Position numbers and translations under genes: made by a program. A DNA stretch of 64,000 bases from an uncultured Collinsella sp. Its GTDB lineage: Bacteria; Actinomycetota; Coriobacteriia; Coriobacteriales; Coriobacteriaceae. The DNA lies in the NCBI GenBank assembly GCA_958445065.1, contig CAUCQW010000001.1, positions 124,001-188,000 on the forward strand, in the 5' to 3' direction. The notes beneath the pieces are model-generated. The model worked only from the letters and a program-made list of their open reading frames with translations. It had not been told where the DNA came from and made no database searches. Positions 35,647-44,958 of the stretch are shown here, piece after piece (the stretch's first letter is position 1; each line of letters opens with the position of its first letter).

Positions 35647-37419
35647 GTGGAACTGACCAAGCGTAACTTTACAGTTCTGTACGAATACCTAAAGAACCCA
35701 TATGCCAGCCAGCGAGAAGTTGCCGAGCGCACTGGCCTTTCACTTGGATCAGTAAACGCAGCAAATAAAGAGCTCACGAATGAGGGCCTTCTCGAATCGG
35801 ACAGCCTAACCGACAACGGTTACGAAACGCTTCATCCCTATAAGGTTGAAAACGCAGTGATATTGGCTGCGGGACTTTCGAGCCGCTTTGCTCCCATTTC
35901 GTATGAAAAGCCCAAAGGCCTTTTAAAAGTACGTGGTGAGATTCTCATTGAGCGTCAGATTAGGCAGCTGCAAGACGCGGGTATCAGCAATATCACCGTC
36001 GTTGTCGGCTATAAAAAAGAGTATTTCTTCTATCTTGAAAGCAAGTTCGGCGTTTCGATTGTCGTCAACAACGAATACGCATCCAAAAATAACCACGCAT
36101 CGCTTATGTGCGTAAAAGAGCGACTTGGTAACACCTACATTTGCTCAAGCGATGATTACCTTCTAAGCAATCCGTTTGAGGCATATGTTTGGAAAGCATT
36201 TTATTCTGCTCAATACTCTGAAGGCGCCACCAAAGAATGGTGCATTCAAACGGGAGCAATGGATAGAATCACCAATGTTACGATTGGCGGTTCCGATGCA
36301 TGGTACATGCTCGGACATGTCTACTTTGATAAAGCCTTTTCGCTTGCGTTTAAGCAGATTCTTGAAACGGAATATAACAAGCCCGAAACAACGGACAAGC
36401 TTTGGGAAGATCTATATATCGAGCACATCAAGGAGCTCGATATGGTTATCAAGAAGTATCCTGAGGGCGAGATCAACGAATTCGATTCTCTTGATGAGCT
36501 GCGTGCCTTTGATCCACATTTTATCGAAAACGTTGACTCCGACATTTTCGATAACATCGAGCAAGTGCTCGGCTGCTCCAAATCAGAGATTCACGACGTT
36601 TATCCCCTTAAACAAGGTCTTACGAATCTATCGTGCCACTTTAGAACCAATGACGGAGAGTACGTTTACCGCCATCCGGGAGTCGGGACCGAACTGCTTA
36701 TTAACAGAAATGGAGAAGTAGCCGCACTTAAAAAGGCCAAGGAACTCGGCCTTGACGACACGTTCATTCATGAGGACCCAAAGCGTGGTTGGAAAATTTC
36801 GAAGTTTGTACCCAACGCAAAGCAGCCTGATCCGCATGATGCTGCCCAAATGAATCGAATGATGCAGATGTGTCGTTCGCTTCACGAGAGTGGTGCAAAT
36901 GTTGAAACCGAATTTGACTTCTACCTCGAAGCGAAGCGCTACGAATCACTTCTTCTGGAAAAAGGTCCCATCGACATTCCAGGCTACAGGGAAATGTCCG
37001 CCGAAATCGATGAATTGGAGCGCTTTGTACAGGCCGATAATGCACCAAAATGCCTTTGCCACAATGACTTCTTTTACCTCAATTTCCTTATCGATGAGAA
37101 CGACAAGTACTATCTCATTGACTGGGAATATGCTGGCATGAGCGATTACGCAAACGATTTTGGAACGTGCAGTGTCTGCTGCGAGCTTTCCGAAGATGAA
37201 GTCGACCGCGCGCTTGATGCGTATTTTGGGCGCAAGGCAACAAACAACGAAGTTGCGCATAACTATGCGCACATTGCCCTTGCAGGATGGTGCTGGTACC
37301 TCTGGTCTCTTCTGAAAGAAGCCGAAGGTGACTTCGTGGGCGAGTGGCTCTATATCTACTTCAATTACGGTGCCAAATACCTTAAAAAGGCACTGGAGAT
37401 CTATCGGAAAGGTGAATAA
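35647..37419 (+). CDS. licCA: Winged-helix - phosphocholine cytidylyltransferase - choline kinase fusion (LicC-LicA)
   Basis: 590 residues in three parts. Residues 1-~58 form a winged helix-turn-helix (REVAERTGLSLGSVNAANKE). Residues ~66-300 are a LicC-type nucleotidyltransferase: ENAVILAAGLSSRFAP, EKPKGLL, VVVGYKKEYF. Residues ~325-585 are a LicA-type choline kinase with APH fold: CLCHNDFFYLNFLI (Brenner-type catalytic Asp) and YLIDWEYAGMSD (metal Asp). It would phosphorylate choline and activate it to CDP-choline for LicD. I chose the GTG at 35647 because GGAGG lies 6 nt upstream and the frame 5' of it overlaps the promoter. The DNA-binding part suggests that it also regulates its own operon, as NadR does (inference). 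Confidence 0.88.
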   Translation: MELTKRNFTVLYEYLKNPYASQREVAERTGLSLGSVNAANKELTNEGLLESDSLTDNGYETLHPYKVENAVILAAGLSSRFAPISYEKPKGLLKVRGEILIERQIRQLQDAGISNITVVVGYKKEYFFYLESKFGVSIVVNNEYASKNNHASLMCVKERLGNTYICSSDDYLLSNPFEAYVWKAFYSAQYSEGATKEWCIQTGAMDRITNVTIGGSDAWYMLGHVYFDKAFSLAFKQILETEYNKPETTDKLWEDLYIEHIKELDMVIKKYPEGEINEFDSLDELRAFDPHFIENVDSDIFDNIEQVLGCSKSEIHDVYPLKQGLTNLSCHFRTNDGEYVYRHPGVGTELLINRNGEVAALKKAKELGLDDTFIHEDPKRGWKISKFVPNAKQPDPHDAAQMNRMMQMCRSLHESGANVETEFDFYLEAKRYESLLLEKGPIDIPGYREMSAEIDELERFVQADNAPKCLCHNDFFYLNFLIDENDKYYLIDWEYAGMSDYANDFGTCSVCCELSEDEVDRALDAYFGRKATNNEVAHNYAHIALAGWCWYLWSLLKEAEGDFVGEWLYIYFNYGAKYLKKALEIYRKGE

Positions 37420-37421
37420 CG

Positions 37422-38363
37422 ATGCAATTCGGCTTTTTTAGCGGTCTTCTTTGGGGCCTTGATACAGTGATTCTTGGAATCGGCTTGGCGCTTGCGCCCT
37501 ATATTGGATCGGCGGAAGCGCTTGCATGCGCCTCCATTGCGGGATCTTTTCTCCATGATGCCTTCTGTGCAATCTGGCTCTTTGGCTACATGGGAGTTCG
37601 AGGCAGATTAAAAGACACGCTCGCTGCACTTAAAACTCGTTCTGGCAAGGTCGTCATCGCCGGCGCGCTGCTCGGTGGACCTATCGGAATGACCGGATAC
37701 GTATTGGCGATTAATAATATCGGAGCAGCCTACACGGCAATTATCTCCGCCTTCTATCCCGCAGTCGGAGCATTCCTTTCGTTCGTGCTGCTGAAGGAGA
37801 AAATGGGCAAAGGTCAGATTCTTTCCCTTCTTGTTGCCCTTTGCGGCGTAATGACGATGGGCTATCTATCGGCCGGATCAAGCGAGATTGCAAATGCCCC
37901 TCTCGGCTTACTCGGCGCGGTGCTTGCCGTTATCGGATGGGGATCCGAAGCGGTGCTGTGCGCATGGGGAATGAAAGATGATGCCGTTGATGACGAAACG
38001 GCTTTACAAATCCGCGAAACTACAAGTGCGCTTGTTTATGGAGTGCTTGTACTTCCCCTCTTCGGAGCATGGCATTTCACGCTGGGCGCAATCCCGAGCA
38101 TGCCCACATTGATTATTGCACTCGCCGGGCTCGCAGGAACTGCATCCTATCTGTTCTATTACAAGGGCATTGCGGCAATCGGAGCAGCGCGTGCGATGGC
38201 TCTGAATATCTCCTATTCGGCATGGTCGGTGGTCTTTGGCCTGATCTTGCTTGGAACAATTCCCGACGTGGCATCCGTAATCTGCTGCGTTGTAATTGTG
38301 TGCGGAACAGTTTTGGCAGCTAGTAACTGGGACGAACTATTTGGACGTAATAGGACAGCGTAG
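37422..38363 (+). CDS. licB: DMT/EamA family transporter, LicB-like choline permease
   Basis: 313 residues with ten hydrophobic helices in two five-helix halves, as in EamA/DMT carriers. The first half contains GALLGGPIGMTGYVLAI and AIISAFYPAVGAFLSF, and the second TASYLFYYKGIAAIGAARA. LicB proteins import choline for the Lic pathway. The start is 2 nt after the licC-licA stop, with AAAGGTGA upstream, so they form one operon. Uptake of choline from the host gut would supply the kinase. Substrate is assigned by operon context rather than by residues. Confidence 0.85.
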   Translation: MQFGFFSGLLWGLDTVILGIGLALAPYIGSAEALACASIAGSFLHDAFCAIWLFGYMGVRGRLKDTLAALKTRSGKVVIAGALLGGPIGMTGYVLAINNIGAAYTAIISAFYPAVGAFLSFVLLKEKMGKGQILSLLVALCGVMTMGYLSAGSSEIANAPLGLLGAVLAVIGWGSEAVLCAWGMKDDAVDDETALQIRETTSALVYGVLVLPLFGAWHFTLGAIPSMPTLIIALAGLAGTASYLFYYKGIAAIGAARAMALNISYSAWSVVFGLILLGTIPDVASVICCVVIVCGTVLAASNWDELFGRNRTA

Positions 38364-38381
38364 CTTGATTAAAAATGTAGT

Positions 38382-38416
38382 AAAAAGGGGAGAGCTCATC
38401 GAGCTCTCCTTTTTTT
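38382..38416. terminator. Bidirectional terminator after licB
   Basis: GGGGAGAGCTC / GAGCTCTCC stem with a 3-nt loop, A5 on the left and T7 on the right. It separates the convergent licB and C39-like repeat-protein genes. Confidence 0.9.
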
Positions 38417-38426
38417 AACATCATGG

Positions 38427-40568
38427 CTATTCAATTACCACGGCCTGGCTATCCATCTGTTGCCACGTACCGAAGAACACCTGGGCATTTCGCGTAACAT
38501 TGCCGTTAATCGAATCCGAAAGATAGACAATTCCCTGCTCGTCATCATAGCCTTTAAGGACTACGGCATGATTACCGCCCCACAGGCCATAGGAATGCCC
38601 GTTATACCAACGCGCAGCATAACGGCCTCCTGGCCAACTTCCCCACTCGGTATTCCACATCTCAACAGGTTGACCACAGGTCAGTCTGTTCTTAATGGAA
38701 GAAATTGACGAGAAAGAGACATCTTTTGCCTGCTTGCCACTTCCAGCAGCACGCAGAAAGTTATTACCAGCTATAGTAATCGCAGGGGCGACGCATCCCA
38801 TGAGACCCCCGCTATTACGCCTTGGGTTGCCATCAAAGGCGGTAACAAAATTGCCGTTGCTTCCCTTGGGCAAGTAATAATCCGCAATAATCGTCTTACC
38901 TAAACCGAAACCATAGTAGTTAAGCAAGTTTGTAAGGGCAACCGACTCACAGCCAGTAGGAAGTTCCGGGTACTGCGAATAGCACGGGACATTGACCCAA
39001 GCGCCAACCATTGCGCCGGATGAACTGAACTTGTAGTCAATAGAGCCGATCCAATACCAACCGTTGCTCAACATTACTCCCCCACGTGCGGCATCAAGGT
39101 AATACCATGTGCCCCCAAGGGATAGCCATCCCGTTTTCATTGTGCCAGAAGAGGAATCTAGCCAGAACCAGTTACCGCCATCGTTAAGCCAGCCGGTCGC
39201 CATTCGACCATCCGAGTTAAAGTAATACCAAGACCCAGCAATTTGCTGCCATCCAGTCAGAATTACCCCATTAGCAGAACAATAATATCGAGCACCCTGA
39301 CTCTCAATCCAACCAGTTCTGGCATTACCGTCGTCGTCAATCAGCTGGATTCCTGAATCGGTCATGATGCCTTTAAGGTCAATTGCACCGCTGGATGAAG
39401 AATGATACATCCAGGACCCATCACCGTTTGACCAGCAATTGGCCATCATCTTGCCGGAACTATTAAATATGTATTCACATGATCCAATAGTTTGGACACC
39501 CGTAGCCATGACGTACGTCGAGGGATCGAGCCAGTACCACGTACCGTTTAGGTTGAGCCAGCCGGAGGCGAGGGCGCCGGAGCCCGTCGCGTAGTACCAG
39601 GTCCCGCCGTCGAGCACCCATCCGGTCGCCATGGCGCCGGAGGCGTTGAACCAGTACGCTGCGCCGTTACACACATGGAGGCCCGTCGCCATGGCGCCGC
39701 CCGCCTCGGGATCGAGCCAGTACCAGGAACCGCCGGTGCGAATCCAGCCGGTCGAGGCGATACCGTCAGCGAACCAGTACCAGGAGCCGTCGACGAAGCC
39801 CCAGCCGTTAAGGGGGCCGCAGCTGCCGAAGTAGCGGCGGACGCCCTGCGCGTCCGTCTGGTAGCCCGTCAGCATGGCCCCCGTCCGGGCGTCGAAGCAA
39901 TAGGGCACGCCGCCGACGGATACGGGGCCGCGCGCCAGCGCGCCGGAGCCAGTCGCGTAGTACCAGGTCCCGTCGTCGAGGACCCACCCGGTCGCCATCG
40001 CGCCGGACGAATTAAACCAGTACAGGGAGCCGTTGCACTCGTGAAAGCCCGTCGCCATGGCGTGCGTCGAGGGATCGAGCCAGTACCACGCACCGTTTAG
40101 GTTGAGCCAGCCGGAGGCCAGCGCGCCTGAGCCCGTCGCGTAGTACCAGGTCCCGCCGTCGAGCACCCATCCGGTCGCCATCGCGCCGGAGCCATTGAAC
40201 CAGTATGCGGAGCCATTGCACTCATGGAGCCCGATGGCCATGGCGTGCGTCGAGGGATCGAGCCAGTACCAGGCCCCATTGGTATAGAGCCAGCCAGAAT
40301 GCAACGAGACCGGATTGACTGAATCCACATAGAACCAGTTGCCGTCAAACGAATTCCAACCCAGATTCCATTTAACGGATTCTTGAGCAGGACCATCATC
40401 GATTGAATCGGAAGGAGAAAGAGTCGAGGGGACGGATTGCCTCTCAATATCAGTAGGGATAGAGGAGCTTATGGGTTCTGCGTTCGCGATATCAACCACA
40501 CCGGGCCCAGCGAGCAGTAGGGTTGAAAGAATGATTAGGATTAATATTATTCGCTTTTTCCTTGCCAT
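38427..40568 (-). CDS. Secreted choline-binding-type repeat protein with C39-like peptidase domain
   Basis: 713 residues. Signal peptide (IILILIILSTLLLAGPGVVDIANA), a short linker, about twenty repeats (GWLNLNGAWYWLDPSTHAMA type), then a C-terminal papain-like C39_2 domain of ~190 residues: NVPCYSQYPELPTGCESVAL (catalytic Cys in TGCES), GGNHAVVLKGYD (catalytic His) and LSDSINGN. The domain family includes surface peptidases of unknown target. GGGGG precedes the ATG. The GC-rich repeat block at about 39540-40270 is nearly identical to one in the next gene, while the ends are AT-rich. Confidence 0.88.
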   Translation of the reverse strand: MARKKRIILILIILSTLLLAGPGVVDIANAEPISSSIPTDIERQSVPSTLSPSDSIDDGPAQESVKWNLGWNSFDGNWFYVDSVNPVSLHSGWLYTNGAWYWLDPSTHAMAIGLHECNGSAYWFNGSGAMATGWVLDGGTWYYATGSGALASGWLNLNGAWYWLDPSTHAMATGFHECNGSLYWFNSSGAMATGWVLDDGTWYYATGSGALARGPVSVGGVPYCFDARTGAMLTGYQTDAQGVRRYFGSCGPLNGWGFVDGSWYWFADGIASTGWIRTGGSWYWLDPEAGGAMATGLHVCNGAAYWFNASGAMATGWVLDGGTWYYATGSGALASGWLNLNGTWYWLDPSTYVMATGVQTIGSCEYIFNSSGKMMANCWSNGDGSWMYHSSSSGAIDLKGIMTDSGIQLIDDDGNARTGWIESQGARYYCSANGVILTGWQQIAGSWYYFNSDGRMATGWLNDGGNWFWLDSSSGTMKTGWLSLGGTWYYLDAARGGVMLSNGWYWIGSIDYKFSSSGAMVGAWVNVPCYSQYPELPTGCESVALTNLLNYYGFGLGKTIIADYYLPKGSNGNFVTAFDGNPRRNSGGLMGCVAPAITIAGNNFLRAAGSGKQAKDVSFSSISSIKNRLTCGQPVEMWNTEWGSWPGGRYAARWYNGHSYGLWGGNHAVVLKGYDDEQGIVYLSDSINGNVTRNAQVFFGTWQQMDSQAVVIE
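39745..40060 (-). repeat. GC-rich repeat block, copy A (shared with 41155-41465)
   Basis: About 300 nt in the C39-like gene that recur with only a few base differences in the GH25 gene. The block includes the irregular unit encoding GYQTDAQGVRRYFGSCGPLN. It is more GC-rich than the rest of both genes. Confidence 0.8.
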
Positions 40569-40668
40569 GTGCAGCCCCCAGTAGTAACCAATTTTTACAT
40601 AAACATAGTCTACAAATGGATGGCTAAGAGCAATATGTAATTAGAAAAAAGCAATTAAAGAAGAGCTG

Positions 40669-42402
40669 CTAGCCAAGCCATACACCATTGCTAGCAAAAG
40701 AGTATTGCACCCCATCGATTTCTTGAACACCCGTAGTCATTGCGTGCGTCGTGGGGTCAAGCCAGTACCAGGCGCCGCCGACGTATGCCCAGCCGGAGGC
40801 CAGCACGCCTGATCCCGTCGCGTAGTACCAGGTGCCGCCGTCGAGGACCCAACCGGTCGCCATCGCGCCGGAGGCGTTGAACCAGTACGCGGAGCCGTTG
40901 CACTCGTGGAGCCCAGTGGCCATGGCGTGCGTCGAGGGATCGAGCCAGTACCACGCACCGTTTAGGTTGAGCCAGCCGGAGGCGAGGGCGCCGGAGCCAG
41001 TCGCGTAGTACCAGGTCCCGCCGTCGAGGACCCATCCGGTCGCCATTGCGCCGGAGCTGTTGAACCAGTATGCGGAACCGTTGCACGAATGGAGGCCCGT
41101 CGCCATGGCGCCGCCCGCGTCGGGGTCGAGCCAGTACCAGGAGCCGCCGGTGTAAAGCCAGCCGGTCGAGGCGATACCGTCAGCGAACCAATACCAGGAG
41201 CCGTCGACGAGGCCCCAGCCGTTAAGGGGACCGCAGCTGCCGAAGTAGCGGCGGACGCCCTGCGCGTCCGTCTGGTAGCCCGTCAGCATGGCCCCCGTCC
41301 GGGCGTCGAAGCAATAGGGCACGCCGCCGACGGATACGGGGCCGCGCGCCAGCGCGCCGGAGCCAGTCGCGTAGTACCAGGTCCCGCCGTCGAGGACCCA
41401 CCCGGTCGACATCGCGCCGGACGAATTAAACCAGTACAGGGAGCCGTTGCACTCGTGAAGGCCGGTAGCCATGGCACCGCCCGCGTCGGGGTCGAGCCAA
41501 TACCAGGCTCCGCCCTGGCGCAACCATCCGGTATACGCTTTGCCGTCAGAGGTTGCGTAATACCAAGTGCCCTCTTTTAACTGCCAGTAATAAAGAGAGA
41601 CATCAACATACGCGTAATTCATATCAACATTTCCGCTAATACCAGAAACTTTTCCGCGGCTTGTATACTGCCAAAAGCTGTAACTGGCGGTATAGTGACA
41701 TTGGGAGTTGTATTGAGCAATCCAATGATCCCAAGAACCGCTCTTAAATACAGGGTCGGTCAATATATTGTTAAACCAATTTAGGTTTGCATAAATGCCT
41801 GGCTTATATCCAGCACTAGAAATCTTATTACAGAATGTCTGAGCTCTAGATGCAATTCCGGATTGACGACCATCTGCAATAATTGTCTTGTCCTCAAGAT
41901 CGTAATACACCGGTAGCCTAGGATTGTGCCCCGACAGGCAGTCAATCACCATGGACGCCTCATCGGCTGCCTGTTGATTATCAAAAGCATATGAATAGAC
42001 ATAGACGCCGTAGGGAATTCCGAGTCGCTCGCACTCAGAAATATTTCGATTAAATTGATAGTCAACTCGACCGCCGAAAGACGGAGCGCCAAACCCAACG
42101 CGCAGAATAGCGAAATCGATGCCAGAAGCTTTAACTGCGTCCCAATCAATACGCCCTTGGTGCTCGCTGACGTCAATGCCCTGAGCTGTAACCCCATCGG
42201 GAAGAGCGTCCATAGACAATAAAGCTATTCCGTCTTCTTCGGAAGAAGCATCATCTGAAACTAATTGTCCACCCTCATAACGCCAAGAATTCTCAACCAG
42301 AGTCTGAGCAGCCTCTGCATCCGCAGGGCATACAAACATAGAAACGGGCGCAAAGAGCATCAGCACCAACAATGCCGAAAACAACTTAAGATGTTTGTTC
42401 AT
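40669..42402 (-). CDS. Secreted GH25 muramidase with choline-binding-type repeats
   Basis: 577 residues. Signal peptide (LFSALLVLMLFAPVSMFVCPADA), then the catalytic GH25 (Lyc, Cpl-1-type) domain at about 65-275: GIDVSEHQGRIDWDAVK (first acidic pair), FAILRVGFG, YGVYVYSYAFDNQQAADEA, LPVYYDLEDK (catalytic Glu) and FWQYTSRGKVSGISGNVDMN. About fourteen repeats fill the C-terminal half. Catalytic head first and repeats last is the layout of pneumococcal phage lysins and opposite to its neighbours. It would cut the glycan backbone of peptidoglycan. GAGG lies 5 nt before the ATG. Confidence 0.93.
   Translation of the reverse strand: MNKHLKLFSALLVLMLFAPVSMFVCPADAEAAQTLVENSWRYEGGQLVSDDASSEEDGIALLSMDALPDGVTAQGIDVSEHQGRIDWDAVKASGIDFAILRVGFGAPSFGGRVDYQFNRNISECERLGIPYGVYVYSYAFDNQQAADEASMVIDCLSGHNPRLPVYYDLEDKTIIADGRQSGIASRAQTFCNKISSAGYKPGIYANLNWFNNILTDPVFKSGSWDHWIAQYNSQCHYTASYSFWQYTSRGKVSGISGNVDMNYAYVDVSLYYWQLKEGTWYYATSDGKAYTGWLRQGGAWYWLDPDAGGAMATGLHECNGSLYWFNSSGAMSTGWVLDGGTWYYATGSGALARGPVSVGGVPYCFDARTGAMLTGYQTDAQGVRRYFGSCGPLNGWGLVDGSWYWFADGIASTGWLYTGGSWYWLDPDAGGAMATGLHSCNGSAYWFNSSGAMATGWVLDGGTWYYATGSGALASGWLNLNGAWYWLDPSTHAMATGLHECNGSAYWFNASGAMATGWVLDGGTWYYATGSGVLASGWAYVGGAWYWLDPTTHAMTTGVQEIDGVQYSFASNGVWLG
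41155..41465 (-). repeat. GC-rich repeat block, copy B (shared with 39745-40060)
   Basis: Direct repeat of copy A in the same orientation, about 1.4 kb away. Recombination between the two would fuse the GH25 and C39-like genes. Confidence 0.8.
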
Positions 42403-42624
42403 GTAAACCTCGTCATTCGCTCTTGATTGCGTCTAGCTTACAGCATAGCTATGAAAGATTCCCGAACATCTAACAGGACAAGATGCCATCTAGGACAATA
42501 AATAGTTGGGCGCAATGCTGCAAAGAAAAGAAGAACTTACCGGCAGGGTTGAACCCGCAGGCTCATTGCCCCCTCCTCTTGCCCCCAAGAATACCGACTT
42601 CAAATAAACTTTCAAACCAGATGT

Positions 42625-42656
42625 CAAAAAGGTAGGGGGCCCAGAGAGTCCCCTAC
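42625..42656 (-). terminator. Terminator after the second NlpC/P60-like repeat gene
   Basis: On the minus strand GTAGGGG pairs with CCCCTAC across 11 nt and is followed by CTTTTTG. The rest of the gap (42403-42667) holds no gene. Confidence 0.75.
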
Positions 42657-42667
42657 AACTCGGAATT

Positions 42668-44878
42668 CTAACGAATCAGTATTACTTTCGATGGGCCCAA
42701 AGCGGTCAAACCGGAGATGCGATTTCCATAACCATCACTATGCCAGAACAAATTTTCGCTCGGCGAATTGCCCCAGAAAAAGCCAATGTGGCTATCGTCC
42801 GCATATGGGTTGTAAGGATTGAAGAACACAATGTCCCCCTTACGAGCCAAACCACTACGTAACAACTCATCAATAGAGTTGAAATAAGTCACGTTCGCAC
42901 ACGTATCGATAGCGTAGCCGTACCAACGATAAGCGTTTACGCAGCCGCCCCTTCCGGGACCTCCACTCCAAGGGGAATGGCTCTGCTCGGCGGCAATGGG
43001 AGCTAAATTCCCGCCCGCCTTCATATATGCATGCGATACAAATCCACCACAATTCATGCCCGTATAACCGTCCCAACGCGGATCACCCTTTGGGTACATG
43101 CACGTTTCCTGGCTGAGATGCGTGTCGTAGCGTGTTCCACGGTAATAGCCGTCGTTTTCGTGGCTCATAAGCCAATTGACCAAGCTGGACCTATTGACCC
43201 CCAAAACAGAACCAGACGTATTCAACCATGCACCACTTGCATTGAAGTAATAGTCAACGCCATCGATTTTCAGCCACCCGTTAGCAAACATGGCACCCGA
43301 AGGCTGGAGCCAGTACCACGTACCGCCGTCATTAAGCCATCCAGTTTTCATCTTGAATGTGGAAGGGTCCATCCAATACCACGCACCGTTGACATATTGC
43401 CAACCAGACTTAAGGACACCATTGGAAGATGCGTAGTACCAAGTATTGCCACTTTCGTCAGAAGCGTCTTTCGACATAATCCAACCAGACGCCACGTTAA
43501 CGACACCATTCGCATCCGCATAGAAAACCGCATCTCCAATATGAATCACACCTGGCAATGAAGACGAGTCAGTACGATCAGCGACTACAGGAGATCCATC
43601 AGATGAAGTAGGCAACGGCTCGCTCAGTGCTCCAGACGAATTCGCCCATGCCATACCATCGTTCAAGTTGATCCAGCACGAAGATGCCATTGCACCGGAA
43701 TCATAAGAAAAATAGCGCTTGCTTCCTACCGCAAATTCACCAGTACGCATTGCGCCGGATACATCATCAAGGTAATACCAGGCGCTTCCGGACTTTATCC
43801 ATCGCCCTCGTTGAATAGCTCCGTTTGATGCGGCGTAATACCAAGTACCATCAGCAAGTGCCCAGCCTGTTGCCATGGCACCTGAGCTCGTAAGGAAATA
43901 GGTGGACGAGCCCACTTGCACAAAGCCCGTGAGCATAATATGGCTTCCTGGATCCAGGTAATACCAAGAATTCCCTAGAAGTAACCAACCTCCATGCAGT
44001 AAGCCGTTGGAGTCAGCGTAATACCAGTTGTTGTCAATAAGTGCCCACTGGGAGGTTAGCATGGCCCCTGAACTGTTAAAGATATAAGAGGTGCCATTGC
44101 ATTCATTCAGCCCGGTGGCCATAGAACCGTCTGCAGGATCAAGCCAGTACCAACGACCCCCATCCGAGAGCCAGCCCTTTACCAGAGCGCCAGAGCCGGA
44201 AAAATAATGCCAGACAGAAGCATCAAGATGCCATCCGATAAGCATTGCACCAGAAGAAGAGAATCCATACGTAGCTCCCCCAATCTGCAGCATCGCATCG
44301 TGGACCATCTTGCCCTCATCATCCAGCCAATACCAGTTGCTGCCGTCTGAAAGCCAGCCTTTTACCATGGCGCCAGAACCGGAGAAATAACGCCAAGCAG
44401 AAGTGGAGCCCGTAGAATCTAGGTACCAGCCGACACGCATTGCGCCCGAAGAGGAGAAGGCATACGTCGCACCCCCGACTTGAACCAACCCATCCTGAGC
44501 CATTCGACCTTCGTCGTCGAACCAGTACCAGCTACCGTCTATATGTCTCCAAGAAGAAACAGCGATTGTTCCGTCGGACAAGCCCCAACGCCAAAAACCA
44601 GCCCCTTCTTCGGGTGATATCCACCCCTGATGCCAAATAATTTGATTCGAAACCTCGGAAGGGGTCTCATTATCCACCTGAGAGTTCTGCTCGACAGCGA
44701 AGGTCGATTCGCGCTGAGCATCAACGCCTGACTCGACAGAAGCAATAGCAACGTTAGATGCGGGACCTTCGTCAGTGTTATTCGAATCAAGGGCGTATAA
44801 CATCGAGGGCGAACCCAAAAGGAGCCCAAAAGAAATGAGGCCCGAAAAAGCCAGCACTCCGAATGACCATTTCTTCAT
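42668..44878 (-). CDS. Secreted choline-binding-type repeat protein with NlpC/P60-like amidase domain
   Basis: 736 residues. Signal peptide (WSFGVLAFSGLISFGLLLG), an acidic linker, about twenty repeats, several of them in a variant form ending YAFSSSGAMRVGWYLD. The C-terminal ~165 residues form a second, diverged NlpC/P60-type domain: DGYTGMNCGGFVSHAYMKAG (Cys nucleophile), GDIVFFNPYNPYADDSHIGFFW (His). It differs clearly from the 33310 protein, so its bond specificity may differ. I chose ATG 44878 (MKKWSFG) because it gives a standard signal peptide; a GTG at 44899 is in frame. The upstream gene ends 80 nt away, with a GC hairpin between. Confidence 0.87.
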   Translation of the reverse strand: MKKWSFGVLAFSGLISFGLLLGSPSMLYALDSNNTDEGPASNVAIASVESGVDAQRESTFAVEQNSQVDNETPSEVSNQIIWHQGWISPEEGAGFWRWGLSDGTIAVSSWRHIDGSWYWFDDEGRMAQDGLVQVGGATYAFSSSGAMRVGWYLDSTGSTSAWRYFSGSGAMVKGWLSDGSNWYWLDDEGKMVHDAMLQIGGATYGFSSSGAMLIGWHLDASVWHYFSGSGALVKGWLSDGGRWYWLDPADGSMATGLNECNGTSYIFNSSGAMLTSQWALIDNNWYYADSNGLLHGGWLLLGNSWYYLDPGSHIMLTGFVQVGSSTYFLTSSGAMATGWALADGTWYYAASNGAIQRGRWIKSGSAWYYLDDVSGAMRTGEFAVGSKRYFSYDSGAMASSCWINLNDGMAWANSSGALSEPLPTSSDGSPVVADRTDSSSLPGVIHIGDAVFYADANGVVNVASGWIMSKDASDESGNTWYYASSNGVLKSGWQYVNGAWYWMDPSTFKMKTGWLNDGGTWYWLQPSGAMFANGWLKIDGVDYYFNASGAWLNTSGSVLGVNRSSLVNWLMSHENDGYYRGTRYDTHLSQETCMYPKGDPRWDGYTGMNCGGFVSHAYMKAGGNLAPIAAEQSHSPWSGGPGRGGCVNAYRWYGYAIDTCANVTYFNSIDELLRSGLARKGDIVFFNPYNPYADDSHIGFFWGNSPSENLFWHSDGYGNRISGLTALGPSKVILIR

Positions 44879-44904
44879 AACAGCACGGTATCCAATCACG
44901 CAGC

Positions 44905-44932
44905 GGCCCCGTCGCTTCAGGGCAACGGGGCC
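44905..44932. repeat. GC-rich hairpin between two repeat-protein genes
   Basis: GGCCCCGT and ACGGGGCC arms with a 12-nt loop and no T-tract on either strand. A possible weak terminator or RNA stabiliser. Confidence 0.45.
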
Positions 44933-44958
44933 TCAATCAAAACTAGCTCAGTAATGTG

